Below are positions 33,805 to 42,324 of a stretch of DNA of 52,778 bases, one piece after another. The stretch is from contig NZ_JARZAJ010000044.1 of assembly GCF_029892105.1 (NCBI RefSeq), positions 1-52,778 of the forward strand, in the 5' to 3' direction. The stretch comes from Kitasatospora sp. GP82 (GTDB lineage: Bacteria; Actinomycetota; Actinomycetes; Streptomycetales; Streptomycetaceae). The notes below the pieces were generated by a model. It was not told the origin of the DNA and made no database searches. It saw only the letters and a list, made by a program, of their open reading frames with translations. The translations under genes and the position numbers were made by a program. Every line of letters begins with the position of its first letter. Within the stretch, counting starts at the first letter, position 1.

Positions 33805-34938
33805 TCAAGCGGTGCCCGAGCCGGATGGACGAGGACTTTCGCGGTCCGGGTGTTCGCGCAGGCGTACGGCGAGGGCCGCGATGTCGTCGTCGAGTCCGCC
33901 ATCGCTGTGGTCGACCAGGTCCTGGTGAAGCCGGTCGAGTAGCTGGCGGGGCGCGGTTGGGCTCTGCCGCTGCATCCAGTCCGGTAGCGGGAAGAACTCG
34001 CCGGTGCGGTCGCGGGTCTCGACCACGCCGTCCGTGTAAAGAAGCAGCAGGTCACCAGGGGTGAACGGGACGGAATCGACGCTGTAGTGGTCGCCGATCA
34101 GCTCCGCGAGGTTGAGAAGCGGCGAGGGAGCCGTGGGCTGCAGCACGCCGAGCTGCCCGGCGTGCACGAGCAGCGGCGGGGGATGCCCGCAGTTGAGGAG
34201 TCTGATGCAGCCGCCGTCTTGCGGGATCTCGGCGAGGATGGCGGTGGCGAAGCGCTCCGGCGAGTCCTGGGCGGCGTGCGCGTCGCTGTGGCGGGAAGTA
34301 CTGGTCTCCAGGCGTCGGGCGACGCCGCGCAGATCCGGTTCGTCGTAGGCGGCCTCCCTGAACGAGTTGACCACTGCCGCGGCCGCCCCCACCGCAGACA
34401 GGCCCTTGCCCCGCACATCGCCGATGAGCAGCCGAACCCCGTATGGCGTGTCGACGGCTTCGTAGAAGTCGCCGCCGATGCGGGCCTGCGCCGCTGCCGC
34501 GAGATACAGCGACTCGATCTCGATGCAACCGATGAAGCGTGGCAGAGGGCGCATGACCACTTCCTGCGCTGCGTCGGCGACGAGTCGGACGTGCAGGAGG
34601 GTCGTCTCCCGCTGGAGCCGGATATGGCTCGCGTACGCGGCCGCAACCGTGACCGCGAGGATCGCCCCCACCGTGTACCACGTCCCCAGGTCCGGATAGA
34701 CGAGGCTGAGGCCGATCATGATCAGAAGACAGAGCATCCCCAGCAGGACGGTGGGAAGCACGGGCCACATGCACGCGGCGAGGGCCGGTGCGGCGGTCAG
34801 GATGCGGCTGAAGGCGACCTCCCTGGGCGTCGCGAACGCCAGGCTGGCGACGACGACGGTCAGGATCACCGGCGCCAGCAGAACAGGTTCCGACCGCCCG
34901 CCGGAAGGACGGCGACGCCGCAGCCGATCACTAATCAT
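33805..34938 (-). CDS. Membrane PP2C-type (SpoIIE/RsbU-like) serine/threonine phosphatase
   Basis: A 377-residue membrane-bound phosphatase expected to dephosphorylate an anti-sigma-factor antagonist or similar STAS protein. Four helices occupy the N-terminus (PVLLAPVILTVVVASLAFA, VLPTVLLGMLCLLIMIGLSLV, WYTVGAILAVTVAAAYA). The SpoIIE domain follows: QARIGGDFYEAVDTPYGVRLLIGDVRGKGLSAVG, NCGHPPPLL, LLLLYTDGVVETRDRTGEFFPL and LDDDIAALAVR, supplying the metal-binding Asp residues. The start is ATG 34938 with AGGATGG upstream; ATG 34950 is an alternative. It is not linked to a kinase or anti-sigma gene here. Confidence 0.88.
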   Translation of the reverse strand: MISDRLRRRRPSGGRSEPVLLAPVILTVVVASLAFATPREVAFSRILTAAPALAACMWPVLPTVLLGMLCLLIMIGLSLVYPDLGTWYTVGAILAVTVAAAYASHIRLQRETTLLHVRLVADAAQEVVMRPLPRFIGCIEIESLYLAAAAQARIGGDFYEAVDTPYGVRLLIGDVRGKGLSAVGAAAAVVNSFREAAYDEPDLRGVARRLETSTSRHSDAHAAQDSPERFATAILAEIPQDGGCIRLLNCGHPPPLLVHAGQLGVLQPTAPSPLLNLAELIGDHYSVDSVPFTPGDLLLLYTDGVVETRDRTGEFFPLPDWMQRQSPTAPRQLLDRLHQDLVDHSDGGLDDDIAALAVRLREHPDRESPRPSGSGTA

Positions 34939-34955
34939 CACAAAAGCCATCCTAT

Positions 34956-35258
34956 CTACACAAACCGCCACCAAAGCCTGCTTGCTGATCGCAGCCGGTG
35001 AGGTTGCCGGGCTGGGCGTAGAACGCGACAATGCACCGGTCCTCGTCGATGGTTGCTGGCAAGGACGGTTCGGAGCCGTCGGATCACAGACGCTGGCTTG
35101 GCAGAGGCCGTGGAGTAGAGAACCTGCGCCTCGCCGTACTCGATCAGGCGCTCGGCCTCCACCAGCCCGATGGCCTCCAGCAGACGCCGTGTTCTCCGGG
35201 GGCTGACCGGTGTGCTCCGAAGGGCGCTCAGCGCCAGGCTCGATCCATTCTGACGCAA
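34956..35258 (-). pseudogene. Unidentified gene remnant
   Basis: A minus-strand segment reads LLEAIGLVEAERLIEYGEAQVLYSTASAKPASVIRRLRTVLA and, in a second frame, TIDEDRCIVAFYAQPGNLTGCDQQAGFGGGLCR to a stop close to 34945. The composition is that of a real protein, but I do not recognise a family. One frameshift separates the two parts and no start can be fixed. Confidence 0.35.
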
Positions 35259-35360
35259 CGCCAGTTCTCTCGCGGATGGTCGCGAGGGCCAGCCGACCCG
35301 GACCCGGTAGCCGGCGAAGATGACGGGCGGCGGCGAAAAGACCCAAGGTCCGGGTGGACC

Positions 35361-35996
35361 TCAGGCCCAGCTCGGCCCCACGCTGACGGCCAGTACCAGG
35401 GCGACCAGCCACGCGGAGAGCAGTGCCGTGGCGCCCCAGCTGATCCGGCCCGGGGTACGGACGGGGGACTCCGGGACGAAGAGGTGGGCGGCGCGGGTGA
35501 CCGGATCGGTCAGGCGCTGCTCGGGCACGGCGGTGGAGTCGAGGCGGGTGTGGACGGCGGGAATGGCGACCTGAGGACCGCCGACGACGTAGACATTGAG
35601 CAGAGCGAACATCTCGCGCAGCTGCGCCTGAGCGCGGATACCGCCGAAGAGGCCGGGCGAGGCCCAGAGGACCATGGCGGCATGTCCGGGCAGGACGCTC
35701 GCGCCGCGGGGCCGCGAAGCCCAGTCAAGAGCGTTCTTCAGCACGCCGGGGATCGCACCGTTGTACTCGGGGGTGGCGATGATCAGACCGTCGGCGTCCG
35801 CGATGGCCTGCCACAGCTCCCGCACGGGCGCGGGCGGATCCGTCTCCAGGTCTTCACTGAAGTGCGGCAGGTCCCCCAGGCCCGGGAACAGTTCGATGTG
35901 CATGCCTTCGGGGGCCAGCGGCTGCAGGCAGCCGAGGAGCTGGGTGTGGTAGGACGCGGCTCGCAGGGAACCGGAGATGGCCAGGACACGGCTCAT
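35361..35996 (-). CDS. NAD(P)H-dependent FMN reductase with hydrophobic tail
   Basis: A flavodoxin-fold reductase. The FMN phosphate loop is VLAISGSLRAASYHTQLL at the N-terminus, followed by GLIIATPEYNGAIPGVLKNALDWASRP, the signature of the family. It supplies reduced flavin or reduces quinones. The family usually ends near 185 residues; here residues about 180-211 form a hydrophobic segment, WGATALLSAWLVALVLAVSV, which would be a membrane anchor. That tail may be native or the result of a fusion at the 3' end. The start ATG 35996 has GGAG upstream. Confidence 0.8.
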   Translation of the reverse strand: MSRVLAISGSLRAASYHTQLLGCLQPLAPEGMHIELFPGLGDLPHFSEDLETDPPAPVRELWQAIADADGLIIATPEYNGAIPGVLKNALDWASRPRGASVLPGHAAMVLWASPGLFGGIRAQAQLREMFALLNVYVVGGPQVAIPAVHTRLDSTAVPEQRLTDPVTRAAHLFVPESPVRTPGRISWGATALLSAWLVALVLAVSVGPSWA

Positions 35997-36092
35997 GACG
36001 GATGGTGCTCCAGAACTCCGGGGTGGCCGGCCCCCTGCCCGGGCGGAAGGGGGATGCGGGCAGGGGGCCGGCGGTCGGGGGGATGGCTGGGG

Positions 36093-36512
36093 TCAGCCGT
36101 GGTAGCTCTCGTGGCGGGCGAAGTCGGGGATCTCGACCGCTTCGAAGGCTTTGGTGTAGCGCAGGGGGCGGACGGTGTCGACGTTCCACACGTAGAACGG
36201 CAACCGGGTGCGCGGGTTGGCGTGGCGGACCTGGTCGGGGCCGTGGTTCATACCAGCTGGTGTCACGCTCGCCAGCCCCGCCGGCGGACCGACCTGGCCA
36301 CCGTCCCCAGCGCCGAGGAAGACGAACAGCTCGTCGTAGTCGACATTGCGATGGGCCGGCTGCGCCCTGTCCGCGTCGTCCGCGGTCTGGGTGGGCCGGG
36401 GGGCCATGGTGACGAACCAGTTCTGCCCTGCCTGGAAGGTGGCGTGTGCCACCGGCGGCATTTCGAGGCGCTCCTCTGACGCCTTCACTCCACTAGTCAA
36501 CGACCACAGCAT
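36093..36512 (-). CDS. Homogentisate dioxygenase-like cupin, short
   Basis: A 139-residue protein with a single cupin-like region: TFQAGQNWFVTMAPRPTQT, HRNVDYDELFVFLGAGDG, SVTPAGMNHGPDQ and RTRLPFYVWNVDTVRPLRYT. This resembles the C-terminal part of homogentisate 1,2-dioxygenase family proteins (NVDYDE followed by a GxNHGP segment with the iron ligand His). The family has about 370-430 residues, so this is either a stand-alone short cupin or a truncated gene. It is divergent from a LysR regulator across an operator-like repeat, the classical layout of a regulator and its target. Confidence 0.6.
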   Translation of the reverse strand: MLWSLTSGVKASEERLEMPPVAHATFQAGQNWFVTMAPRPTQTADDADRAQPAHRNVDYDELFVFLGAGDGGQVGPPAGLASVTPAGMNHGPDQVRHANPRTRLPFYVWNVDTVRPLRYTKAFEAVEIPDFARHESYHG

Positions 36513-36545
36513 GCCGCCAGTCCAACACCCTTCATCGGACACGTG

Positions 36546-36560
36546 ACAGCCTGAGGCTGT
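36546..36560. promoter_or_regulatory. LysR-type operator candidate
   Basis: ACAGCC-TGA-GGCTGT is a perfect inverted repeat in the 60-base gap between the divergent cupin and LysR genes, 13 bases before the GTG start of the regulator. Such a placement fits autoregulation and control of the divergent gene. Confidence 0.6.
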
Positions 36561-36572
36561 TACGGTGGAGGC

Positions 36573-37529
36573 GTGGACCTCGACCTGCGCCAGGTGCGCT
36601 ACGCCGTCACCCTCGCCGACGAACTCCACTTCGGACGGGCCGCGAGCAGGCTCACCATCGCCCAGCAGACCCTCTCCGCCCAGATCAGAACCCTGGAGAA
36701 GCGTCTTGGCGTACCGCTGTTCACCCGCGACCGCCGCCACGTCGCCCTCACCCCCGCCGGCGAGACCTTCGTCGAACGCGGCCGACGCCTCCTCGCCGAC
36801 GCCGAGCGCCTGGTCGACGAGATCACCCACACCCCCGCACCGCTGCGCATCGACGTCGTCAACGAGGGCCTGCCCTCAACGCTCCTGATCCACCACCTGC
36901 GCACCCAGACCCCCGACCTGCCGTTCGAGGTGGTCCAGGGCCACGGCATGGCCGCGGCACTGCCACGTCTGCTCACCGGCGACCTTGATCTTGCCTTCGG
37001 CCGCCCCTACGGCCTCGGCCGTCCCCTCGGGACCAGCATCGCCACCATGCCCGTGGGGCTGGACCCCATCGGCGTCATCGTCCCCACCGACCACCCCCTC
37101 GCCGCCCGGGACGTGGTCCCCCTCGCCGCCCTCACCGATCACCCGCTCCTGGTCCACACTGCGGACGAGTCCGCCGAGTGGCGCGACTGGGTCGACCAGG
37201 CCGTTGCCGCCTTCGGCCTGAAGGTTGCGACACGTGTACGCGGGCACGGCCGCACCTCCGCCCTGGCCGCCGTCCGAGCCTTCCGCCACCCGGCCTTCGG
37301 CCTCACCACCGGGCACCTCCCCGACGGCCTCACCGCCCGGCCCCTGGTCGACCCCGTCCCGCTCTACTGCTGGCACGCCGTCTGGAACACCGCCACCGCG
37401 CCCCTCGCCATCAACCGAGCCCTGGAACTCATCCACACCTACGCCCGGACCCATCACGGGCACCGCCCCCCGGTCGCCAACTGGTGGCTCCCGAACCCCG
37501 ATCGCGACACGCTGCAGGCCACGAACTGA
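36573..37529 (+). CDS. LysR-family transcriptional regulator
   Basis: A 318-residue regulator. The N-terminal HTH is LDLRQVRYAVTLADELHFGRAASRLTIAQQTLSAQIRTLEKRLGVPLFTRDRRHVALTPAGETFVERGRRLL. A two-lobe effector-binding domain follows (LRIDVVNEGLPSTLLIHHLRTQTPDLPFEVVQG, LDLAFGRPYGLG, DHPLAARDVVPLAAL). The start is GTG 36573, three residues before the conserved LDLRQV. The divergent cupin gene and the shared inverted repeat make that gene the likely target. It is intact. Confidence 0.9.
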   Translation: MDLDLRQVRYAVTLADELHFGRAASRLTIAQQTLSAQIRTLEKRLGVPLFTRDRRHVALTPAGETFVERGRRLLADAERLVDEITHTPAPLRIDVVNEGLPSTLLIHHLRTQTPDLPFEVVQGHGMAAALPRLLTGDLDLAFGRPYGLGRPLGTSIATMPVGLDPIGVIVPTDHPLAARDVVPLAALTDHPLLVHTADESAEWRDWVDQAVAAFGLKVATRVRGHGRTSALAAVRAFRHPAFGLTTGHLPDGLTARPLVDPVPLYCWHAVWNTATAPLAINRALELIHTYARTHHGHRPPVANWWLPNPDRDTLQATN

Positions 37530-37952
37530 TCAACATCCATCCCCGGGTCCGTACGGAGACCACGGGCTCGAGAGCATCCGGATCCTCGCGCCCCCGCGGA
37601 TCTGTCTGACGGGCAGTTCGCGCGGGCCATCGCCCTGGTCGATGTTTTGCAGCGAGCGGGTGCTCTCGGCGAGACTAGGCACCGGTCAGCACCCGAGAAG
37701 GCCGCCGATCAGCCCCCCCCGAGGAGCCTGGACGCCCAGGACTCCGGCCCCCGGCGCTCGTCCAACGAGGAGGGCTGCACCCACCTGCCCGACGCCTTCT
37801 TCGCCAACCACGACGGCAGCACGGCCTGGAAGCAGCGCATCGACAACAGCATCAACCGGTGCACACCAACGGCCACTTGATCAACGGCGACTGCTCCGGG
37901 CTCTCCTGCAGCCTGCTTTCGCCGTCTTCTGCACCGCGATTTCTGCACCGCG
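37530..37952. other. Degenerate region downstream of the LysR gene
   Basis: About 420 bases with no intact gene. A plus-strand stretch near 37775-37860 reads HLPDAFFANHDGSTAWKQRIDNSIN, which looks like a protein fragment that I cannot identify. A run of nine C near 37712 may mark a slipped frame. Confidence 0.35.
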
Positions 37953-38299
37953 ATGTTCCATGCCCTGCAGTACCCGTCGGAGAACTCCGAGCACGGCCGG
38001 TACTACAGCGCCTCCGACGACTGCGGCGGGGTGGTCGAGGCGGCCCATGCCTGCACGGCGCTCCTGCACAGCCAGACCGTGCAGGGCCTCTGTCAGGACG
38101 GCTTCGTGCCGGCCAACGGGCTGGTGCGCGTCGAGATCGACTCCCGTGGAATCCGGCGGTTGTGATGGACCTGCTGGAACGCGAACTCGGTCCGCAGGAC
38201 TCCACGGCCGTCGTACGGACGGCTGACGGGCAGGTACGTCTGGCGCTGCGTCCGTTCCAGATCCTCAAGCTCCGGCTGGCAGTCGGAACGGGTGCGTGA
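37953..38299 (+). pseudogene. Fragment ending like an alpha-mannosidase (GH38)
   Basis: The frame from 37953 reads ASDDCGGVVEAAHACTALLHSQTVQGLCQDGFVPANGLVRVEIDSRGIRRL and stops. The next frame continues MDLLERELGPQDSTAVVRTADGQVRLALRPFQILKLRL to 38299. Endings with DLLERxL then VRLxLRPFQIxTLRL are typical of family 38 glycosidases. The join needs a frame change at about 38160. The upstream part is not clearly from the same gene. Low-confidence assignment. Confidence 0.35.
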
Positions 38300-38368
38300 C
38301 CGGCACCCGACTCGGCGAACACCGCGCCGACGGCAGTAGCCGCCCGACTGCCCTCCGGCATTCGCCGC

Positions 38369-38980
38369 TCAGCCGCGCAGGGGTTCGGCCAGTCGTCCCA
38401 GCAGGCCCGCGATCAGGGCTGTTTGCGCGGGGACCGTGTCGGGGTAGATGAACTCGCCCTGGGCATGGGCGCCGTCGCCGACCGCGCCCATGCCGCACAG
38501 CACCGGCAGGCCGAGGGCGGCGACGAAGTTGGCGTCGCTGGCGCCGCCGACGGCGGCGGCGGGCAGTCCGTCGCGGCCCTGCTCACGGGCGACTGCGCGG
38601 GCGAGGCCGAGGAGCGGGGCGGAGGCGGCGTTGAGGGTCATCGGCGGCCGGTTCCAGGCGTGGTCGATGTCGATCCGGACCCGCGGGTCGCTGACCTTGA
38701 TAGCCTCCAACTCCGCGTCCACGCGCCCCCGTTCGGCATCGCTGCTGACCCGGATGTCGACGCTCGCGGTGGCCAGAGCGGCGACGACGTTGGCAGCGGA
38801 GCCGCCCGTGATGAGCCCGGGGTTGATCGTCGTGCCCTTGTCGGGGGCGGCGACAGCCGCGGCGGCGACCACGAATTCGGACAGCGCGGTGATGGCGCTG
38901 GCCCCGTCCTCGGGCGCGAGCCCGGCGTGCGCCTCGACGCCACTGGCGGTGACGCGGAAGGTCCCGTTGCCCGTGCCGCA
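38369..38980 (-). pseudogene. M20-family metallopeptidase, 5'-truncated
   Basis: The minus strand reads GTGNGTFRVTASGVEAHAGLAPEDGASAITALSEFVVAAAAV, then TTINPGLITGGSAANVVAALATASVDIRVS and SDANFVAALGLPVLCGMGAVGDGAHAQGEFIYPDTVPAQTALIAGLLGRL. This is the lid domain and the C-terminal part of the catalytic domain of a CPG2-like carboxypeptidase, with the late His ligand in GAHAQGE. The N-terminal catalytic part with the HxD and bridging Asp is missing at about 38980. The divergent AsnC gene is truncated at the same place. Confidence 0.82.
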
Positions 38981-39382
38981 GTCCTGCCCGCCTCCACCGC
39001 GCACCGCGTCGTGCGCCGGGTCCTGGACGAGCGCTGGGTCAAACCGCGCCTGGAGATCGTGTCGGAATGGCTCGGCTTCCAGACCCCGTTCATGCTCCGC
39101 CTGCGGGTCGCCCCTGGTGAGACCCCCGAGGTCATGCGCCGCATCGACCAGCTTCCCCAGACCCGCCTCGTCGCCCACGTCGCCAGCGACCTGTCCGTCC
39201 TGTGTACCGGCCTGGTCGCCGACCGCTCCGCCCTGGCGCTCTTCATCGACAACGAACTCGCCGAGATCCCCGGCATTCTGGCCGTCAGCGTCGACGTCAT
39301 GCTCGCCGAACCGCGCCGCTACTGGCTGGACCGGGACCTCGCCAGCGGCCTCGGCGAGTTCCACGCGCCGACGTTGCTCTGA
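38981..39382 (+). pseudogene. AsnC/Lrp-family regulator, 5'-truncated
   Basis: The frame reads STAHRVVRRVLDERWVKPRLEIVSEWLGFQTPFMLRLRVAPGETPEVMRRIDQLPQTRLVAHVASDLSVLCTGLVADRSALALFIDNELAEIPGILAVSVDVMLAEPRRYWL. This is a pair of Lrp-type effector modules as in actinomycete double-RAM AsnC regulators. The N-terminal HTH is missing because the frame joins the M20 peptidase DNA. Such regulators are usually transcribed away from their target, so the peptidase was probably the target. Confidence 0.78.
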
Positions 39383-39604
39383 CCGCGACCCTGGCCGCAC
39401 CGCCTCATGCGGCGCGGTTGATCGGCAGTTCGAGTTCGCACGTGGTCCGGCGGTTCAGGGCCAGCGGGCTGTGGCGGGGGACGGCCGCCGCGAGGCGGGC
39501 CGTCCGGCGTTCGGCGTGTTGCCTGCGAGGCATAGTGAAATGTCAAATAACCAGCAAGATTCGTCCCTGTTCGAACGTGCTGGAGGCTGGTACGCGGAGT
39601 GAGC

Positions 39605-39620
39605 AATTGTCTAGACATCA
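39605..39620. promoter_or_regulatory. DasR-like (dre) palindrome
   Basis: AATTGTCTAGACATCA contains the perfect palindrome TGTCTAGACA and matches the DasR site ACTGGTCTAGACCAGT at 10 of 16 positions, with the full GTCTAGAC core. It lies about 210 bases before the first GH59 gene. DasR represses aminosugar and chitin-use genes in streptomycetes. Confidence 0.4.
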
Positions 39621-39622
39621 GT

Positions 39623-39637
39623 CGGAAGCCGCTTCCG
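39623..39637. promoter_or_regulatory. Inverted repeat next to the dre-like site
   Basis: CGGAAG-CCG-CTTCCG is a perfect 6-bp inverted repeat three bases after the DasR-like site. The arms resemble LacI-family operators, except for the odd-length centre. It could be a second operator for the GH59 genes. Confidence 0.35.
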
Positions 39638-39757
39638 TTGCCGACCGGGCTGCCTCTCGGTCTTCCGTCAACTTCCGCTGATCGAACCTCCAGTGATGGA
39701 GCGTCAGTCACGGCGAGTGGATGCATCCGTGTGCGAGTCCGGATCTGTTTGAACTTG

Positions 39758-39786
39758 TTGACTATTGCTCATTTAGCCTTCATATT
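39758..39786 (+). promoter_or_regulatory. Candidate promoter of the GH59 operon
   Basis: TTGACT at 39758-39763 and CATATT at 39781-39786 are separated by 17 bases. The stretch is unusually AT-rich for the window and lies 46 bases before the GH59 start. Confidence 0.45.
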
Positions 39787-39831
39787 GATCGGGCTTGAAC
39801 CCAATTCCCCACCCTCGCCCTGGAGTCCCCC

Positions 39832-42225
39832 ATGGGTCGCAGCGCCATGCCCGCAAGATTCCGTACCGCGTTCAGCGCCGCCCTCCTCCTTCTCGGCTGT
39901 ACCGCCCTCGCCGCACCACCCGTCGCCGAAGCGGCCGCCCCCACCACGGCCGTGGCGCTCAGCGGCACCAAGCCCGGCCTCACCTTCGATGGCGTCGGGG
40001 CGATCTCCGGTGGTGGCGGCAACTCCCGCCTGCTGGCCGACTACCCGGAGCCGCAGCGCAGTCAGCTGCTCGACTACCTGTTCAAACCCGGCTACGGAGC
40101 CTCGCTGCAGGTCCTCAAGCTGGAGATCGGTGGTGACACCAACTCGACCGACGGCGCCGAGCCGAGCATCGAGCACACCAGGGGCACCGTCGACTGCAAC
40201 CAGGGCTACGAGTGGTGGCTGGCCGAGCAGGCCCAGGCCCGCAACCCCAACATCAAGTTCTACGGCCTGTCCTGGGGTGCGCCCGGCTGGATCGGCGGCG
40301 GCAACTTCTGGTCCCAGGACACCATCGACTACCTGATGTCCTGGATGGGCTGCGCGGCGCAGCACCACCTGAACGTCTCCTACCTCGGTGGCTGGAACGA
40401 GCGCGGCTACGACAAGACCTGGTACGAGAACCTCAAGAGCGCCCTGGTCTCGCACGGTTACGCCGCGACCAGGGTGGTCGCCGCCGACGACTCCTGGGCC
40501 GTGGCGGACGACATGGCCAAGGACCCGGCGTTCAAGAGCGCCGTGGACATCGTCGGTGTCCACTACCCCTGCGGCTACCTGACCGACTTCTCCTCCTGCC
40601 CGAGCACCGCGAACGCGCAGGGCCTGGGCAAGCCGTTGTGGGCCAGTGAGAACGGCTCCGAGGACGCCAACGAGGGCGCCCCGGCGGTGGCGCGGGCGAT
40701 CAACCGCGACTACCTCGACGGCCGGATGACCTCGTTCATCAACTGGCCGGTCATCGCGGCGCTCTACCCCAACCTCTTCTTCTCCACCGACGGCATGTCG
40801 ATCGCGGCCCAGCCCTGGTCCGGCAACTACACGATCGGCAAGACCACCTGGGTCACCGCGCACACCACCCAGTTCGCCCAGCCCGGCTGGCGCTACATCG
40901 ACTCGGCCAGCGGCTACCTCGGCGGCAACCGCGGCAACGGCAGCTACGTGACGCTCAAGTCGCCCACCGCCAAGGACTACAGCACGGTCATCGAGACGAT
41001 GGACGCCACCGCCGCGCAGACCGCGAACTTCACCGTCTCCGGCGGTCTGTCCACCGGTCGGGTGCACGTCTGGGCCACCAACCTCAACTCCGCCGACCCG
41101 ACCGCCTGGTTCGTCCACCAGCAGGACGTCACCCCCAGCGGCGGCAAGTACACGCTCACCCTCCAGCCCGGCTACGTGTACACCGTGACCACCACGACCG
41201 GCCAGGGCAAGGGCACCGCAACCCCGCCGACCGCCGCCCCGCTCAAGCTGCCCTACACGGACGGCTTCGAGACGCTGGCCACCACCACCTCGCCCAAGTA
41301 CTTCACCGACATGAACGGCGCCTTCCAGACCGTCGCCTGCGGCGGCGGCCGCACCGGCAGCTGCCTGCGCCAGATGGCCCCGAGCGCGCCGATCCGTTGG
41401 ACCGACGAGTCCTACGACGCCCCGTACACCATCATGGGCGACGGCAGTTGGAGCAACTACACGGTCAGTGCCGACACCATGTTCGAGCAGCCGGGCACCA
41501 CCGAACTGCTCGGGCGGGTCAACCAGCAGGGCCGCAACAACAACGGCCTGAACGCCTACCACCTGCGCGTCAGCGACACCGGCGCCTGGTCCATCGACAA
41601 GAGCGACACCAGCTGGAACTTCACCACCCTCGCCAGCGGCATCACCAAGGCGCTGGGAACCGGCAGTTGGCACACCGTCAGCCTCACCATGCAGGGCAGC
41701 GCGCTGACCGCGACCGTCGACGGCACCGTGGTGGGCAGCGCCACCGACACCAGCTTCACCAACGGCCAGGCCGGCCTCGGTGTGACCGGCTACCAGACCG
41801 AGCAGTTCGACAACTTCGCCCTCGCCCCCGGCACGCCCAGCACCCAGACCGGCGCGGTCGCCTCCGCCCTGCCCGGCAAGTGCCTGGACGACAACGGCGA
41901 TTCCACCGTCAACGGCACCGCCGTGCAGCTCTGGGACTGCAACGGCGGCGCCTCGCAGGTGTGGACCTGGTCGAACGGCGCCCTGACCCACGACGGCAAG
42001 TGCCTCGACGCCACCGGTCAGGGCAGCGCCAACGGGACTCTGATGGAGATCTGGGACTGCAACGGCGGCGCCAACCAGCAGTGGACGCCGCAGAGCGACG
42101 GCACCCTGAAGGGCACCCAGTCCGGCCGCTGCCTGGACGATCCGGCCGCTTCCCTCACCAACGGCACCCGGCTGGAGCTCTGGGACTGCAACGGTGGCAG
42201 CAACCAGCGGTGGACGCTGCCGTAA
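39832..42225 (+). CDS. Secreted GH59 (galactocerebrosidase-like) enzyme with ricin-type lectin domain
   Basis: A 797-residue secreted glycosidase; the family removes beta-galactose from glycolipids or related glycans. A signal peptide (AFSAALLLLGCTALAAPPVAEA) leads to the catalytic barrel: LTFDGVGAISGGGGNSRLLADYPEPQRSQLLDYLFKPGYGASLQVLKLEIGGD. The acid/base is Glu190 in YLGGWNERG and the nucleophile Glu273 in LWASENGSED. A beta-sandwich follows (TQFAQPGWRYIDSASGYLGG to about 660). Three lectin repeats with GKCLDD...LWDCNGG...W close the protein. The start at ATG 39832 has GGAG upstream. It forms a tandem pair with the next gene. Confidence 0.88.
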   Translation: MGRSAMPARFRTAFSAALLLLGCTALAAPPVAEAAAPTTAVALSGTKPGLTFDGVGAISGGGGNSRLLADYPEPQRSQLLDYLFKPGYGASLQVLKLEIGGDTNSTDGAEPSIEHTRGTVDCNQGYEWWLAEQAQARNPNIKFYGLSWGAPGWIGGGNFWSQDTIDYLMSWMGCAAQHHLNVSYLGGWNERGYDKTWYENLKSALVSHGYAATRVVAADDSWAVADDMAKDPAFKSAVDIVGVHYPCGYLTDFSSCPSTANAQGLGKPLWASENGSEDANEGAPAVARAINRDYLDGRMTSFINWPVIAALYPNLFFSTDGMSIAAQPWSGNYTIGKTTWVTAHTTQFAQPGWRYIDSASGYLGGNRGNGSYVTLKSPTAKDYSTVIETMDATAAQTANFTVSGGLSTGRVHVWATNLNSADPTAWFVHQQDVTPSGGKYTLTLQPGYVYTVTTTTGQGKGTATPPTAAPLKLPYTDGFETLATTTSPKYFTDMNGAFQTVACGGGRTGSCLRQMAPSAPIRWTDESYDAPYTIMGDGSWSNYTVSADTMFEQPGTTELLGRVNQQGRNNNGLNAYHLRVSDTGAWSIDKSDTSWNFTTLASGITKALGTGSWHTVSLTMQGSALTATVDGTVVGSATDTSFTNGQAGLGVTGYQTEQFDNFALAPGTPSTQTGAVASALPGKCLDDNGDSTVNGTAVQLWDCNGGASQVWTWSNGALTHDGKCLDATGQGSANGTLMEIWDCNGGANQQWTPQSDGTLKGTQSGRCLDDPAASLTNGTRLELWDCNGGSNQRWTLP

Positions 42226-42239
42226 CCACGCCCTGCGGA

Positions 42240-42266
42240 CCGGGCGGGCTCCCGCCGCTCGCCCGG
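42240..42266 (+). terminator. Hairpin between the two GH59 genes
   Basis: CCGGGCG at 42240-42246 pairs with CGCCCGG at 42260-42266, with a second inner pairing GCGGG/CCCGC possible. It lies 14 bases after the first GH59 stop and may attenuate read-through into the second gene. Confidence 0.45.
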
Positions 42267-42324
42267 CCCGCATCCGTCACGGCGCGACAACCTTCCCCCA
42301 CCCCCACCGATTTGGAGTACCTCC

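Noticed and set aside
34087..35001. 304-residue plus-strand ORF over the PP2C phosphatase
   Set aside because: Antisense shadow of a gene with all SpoIIE-type phosphatase motifs.
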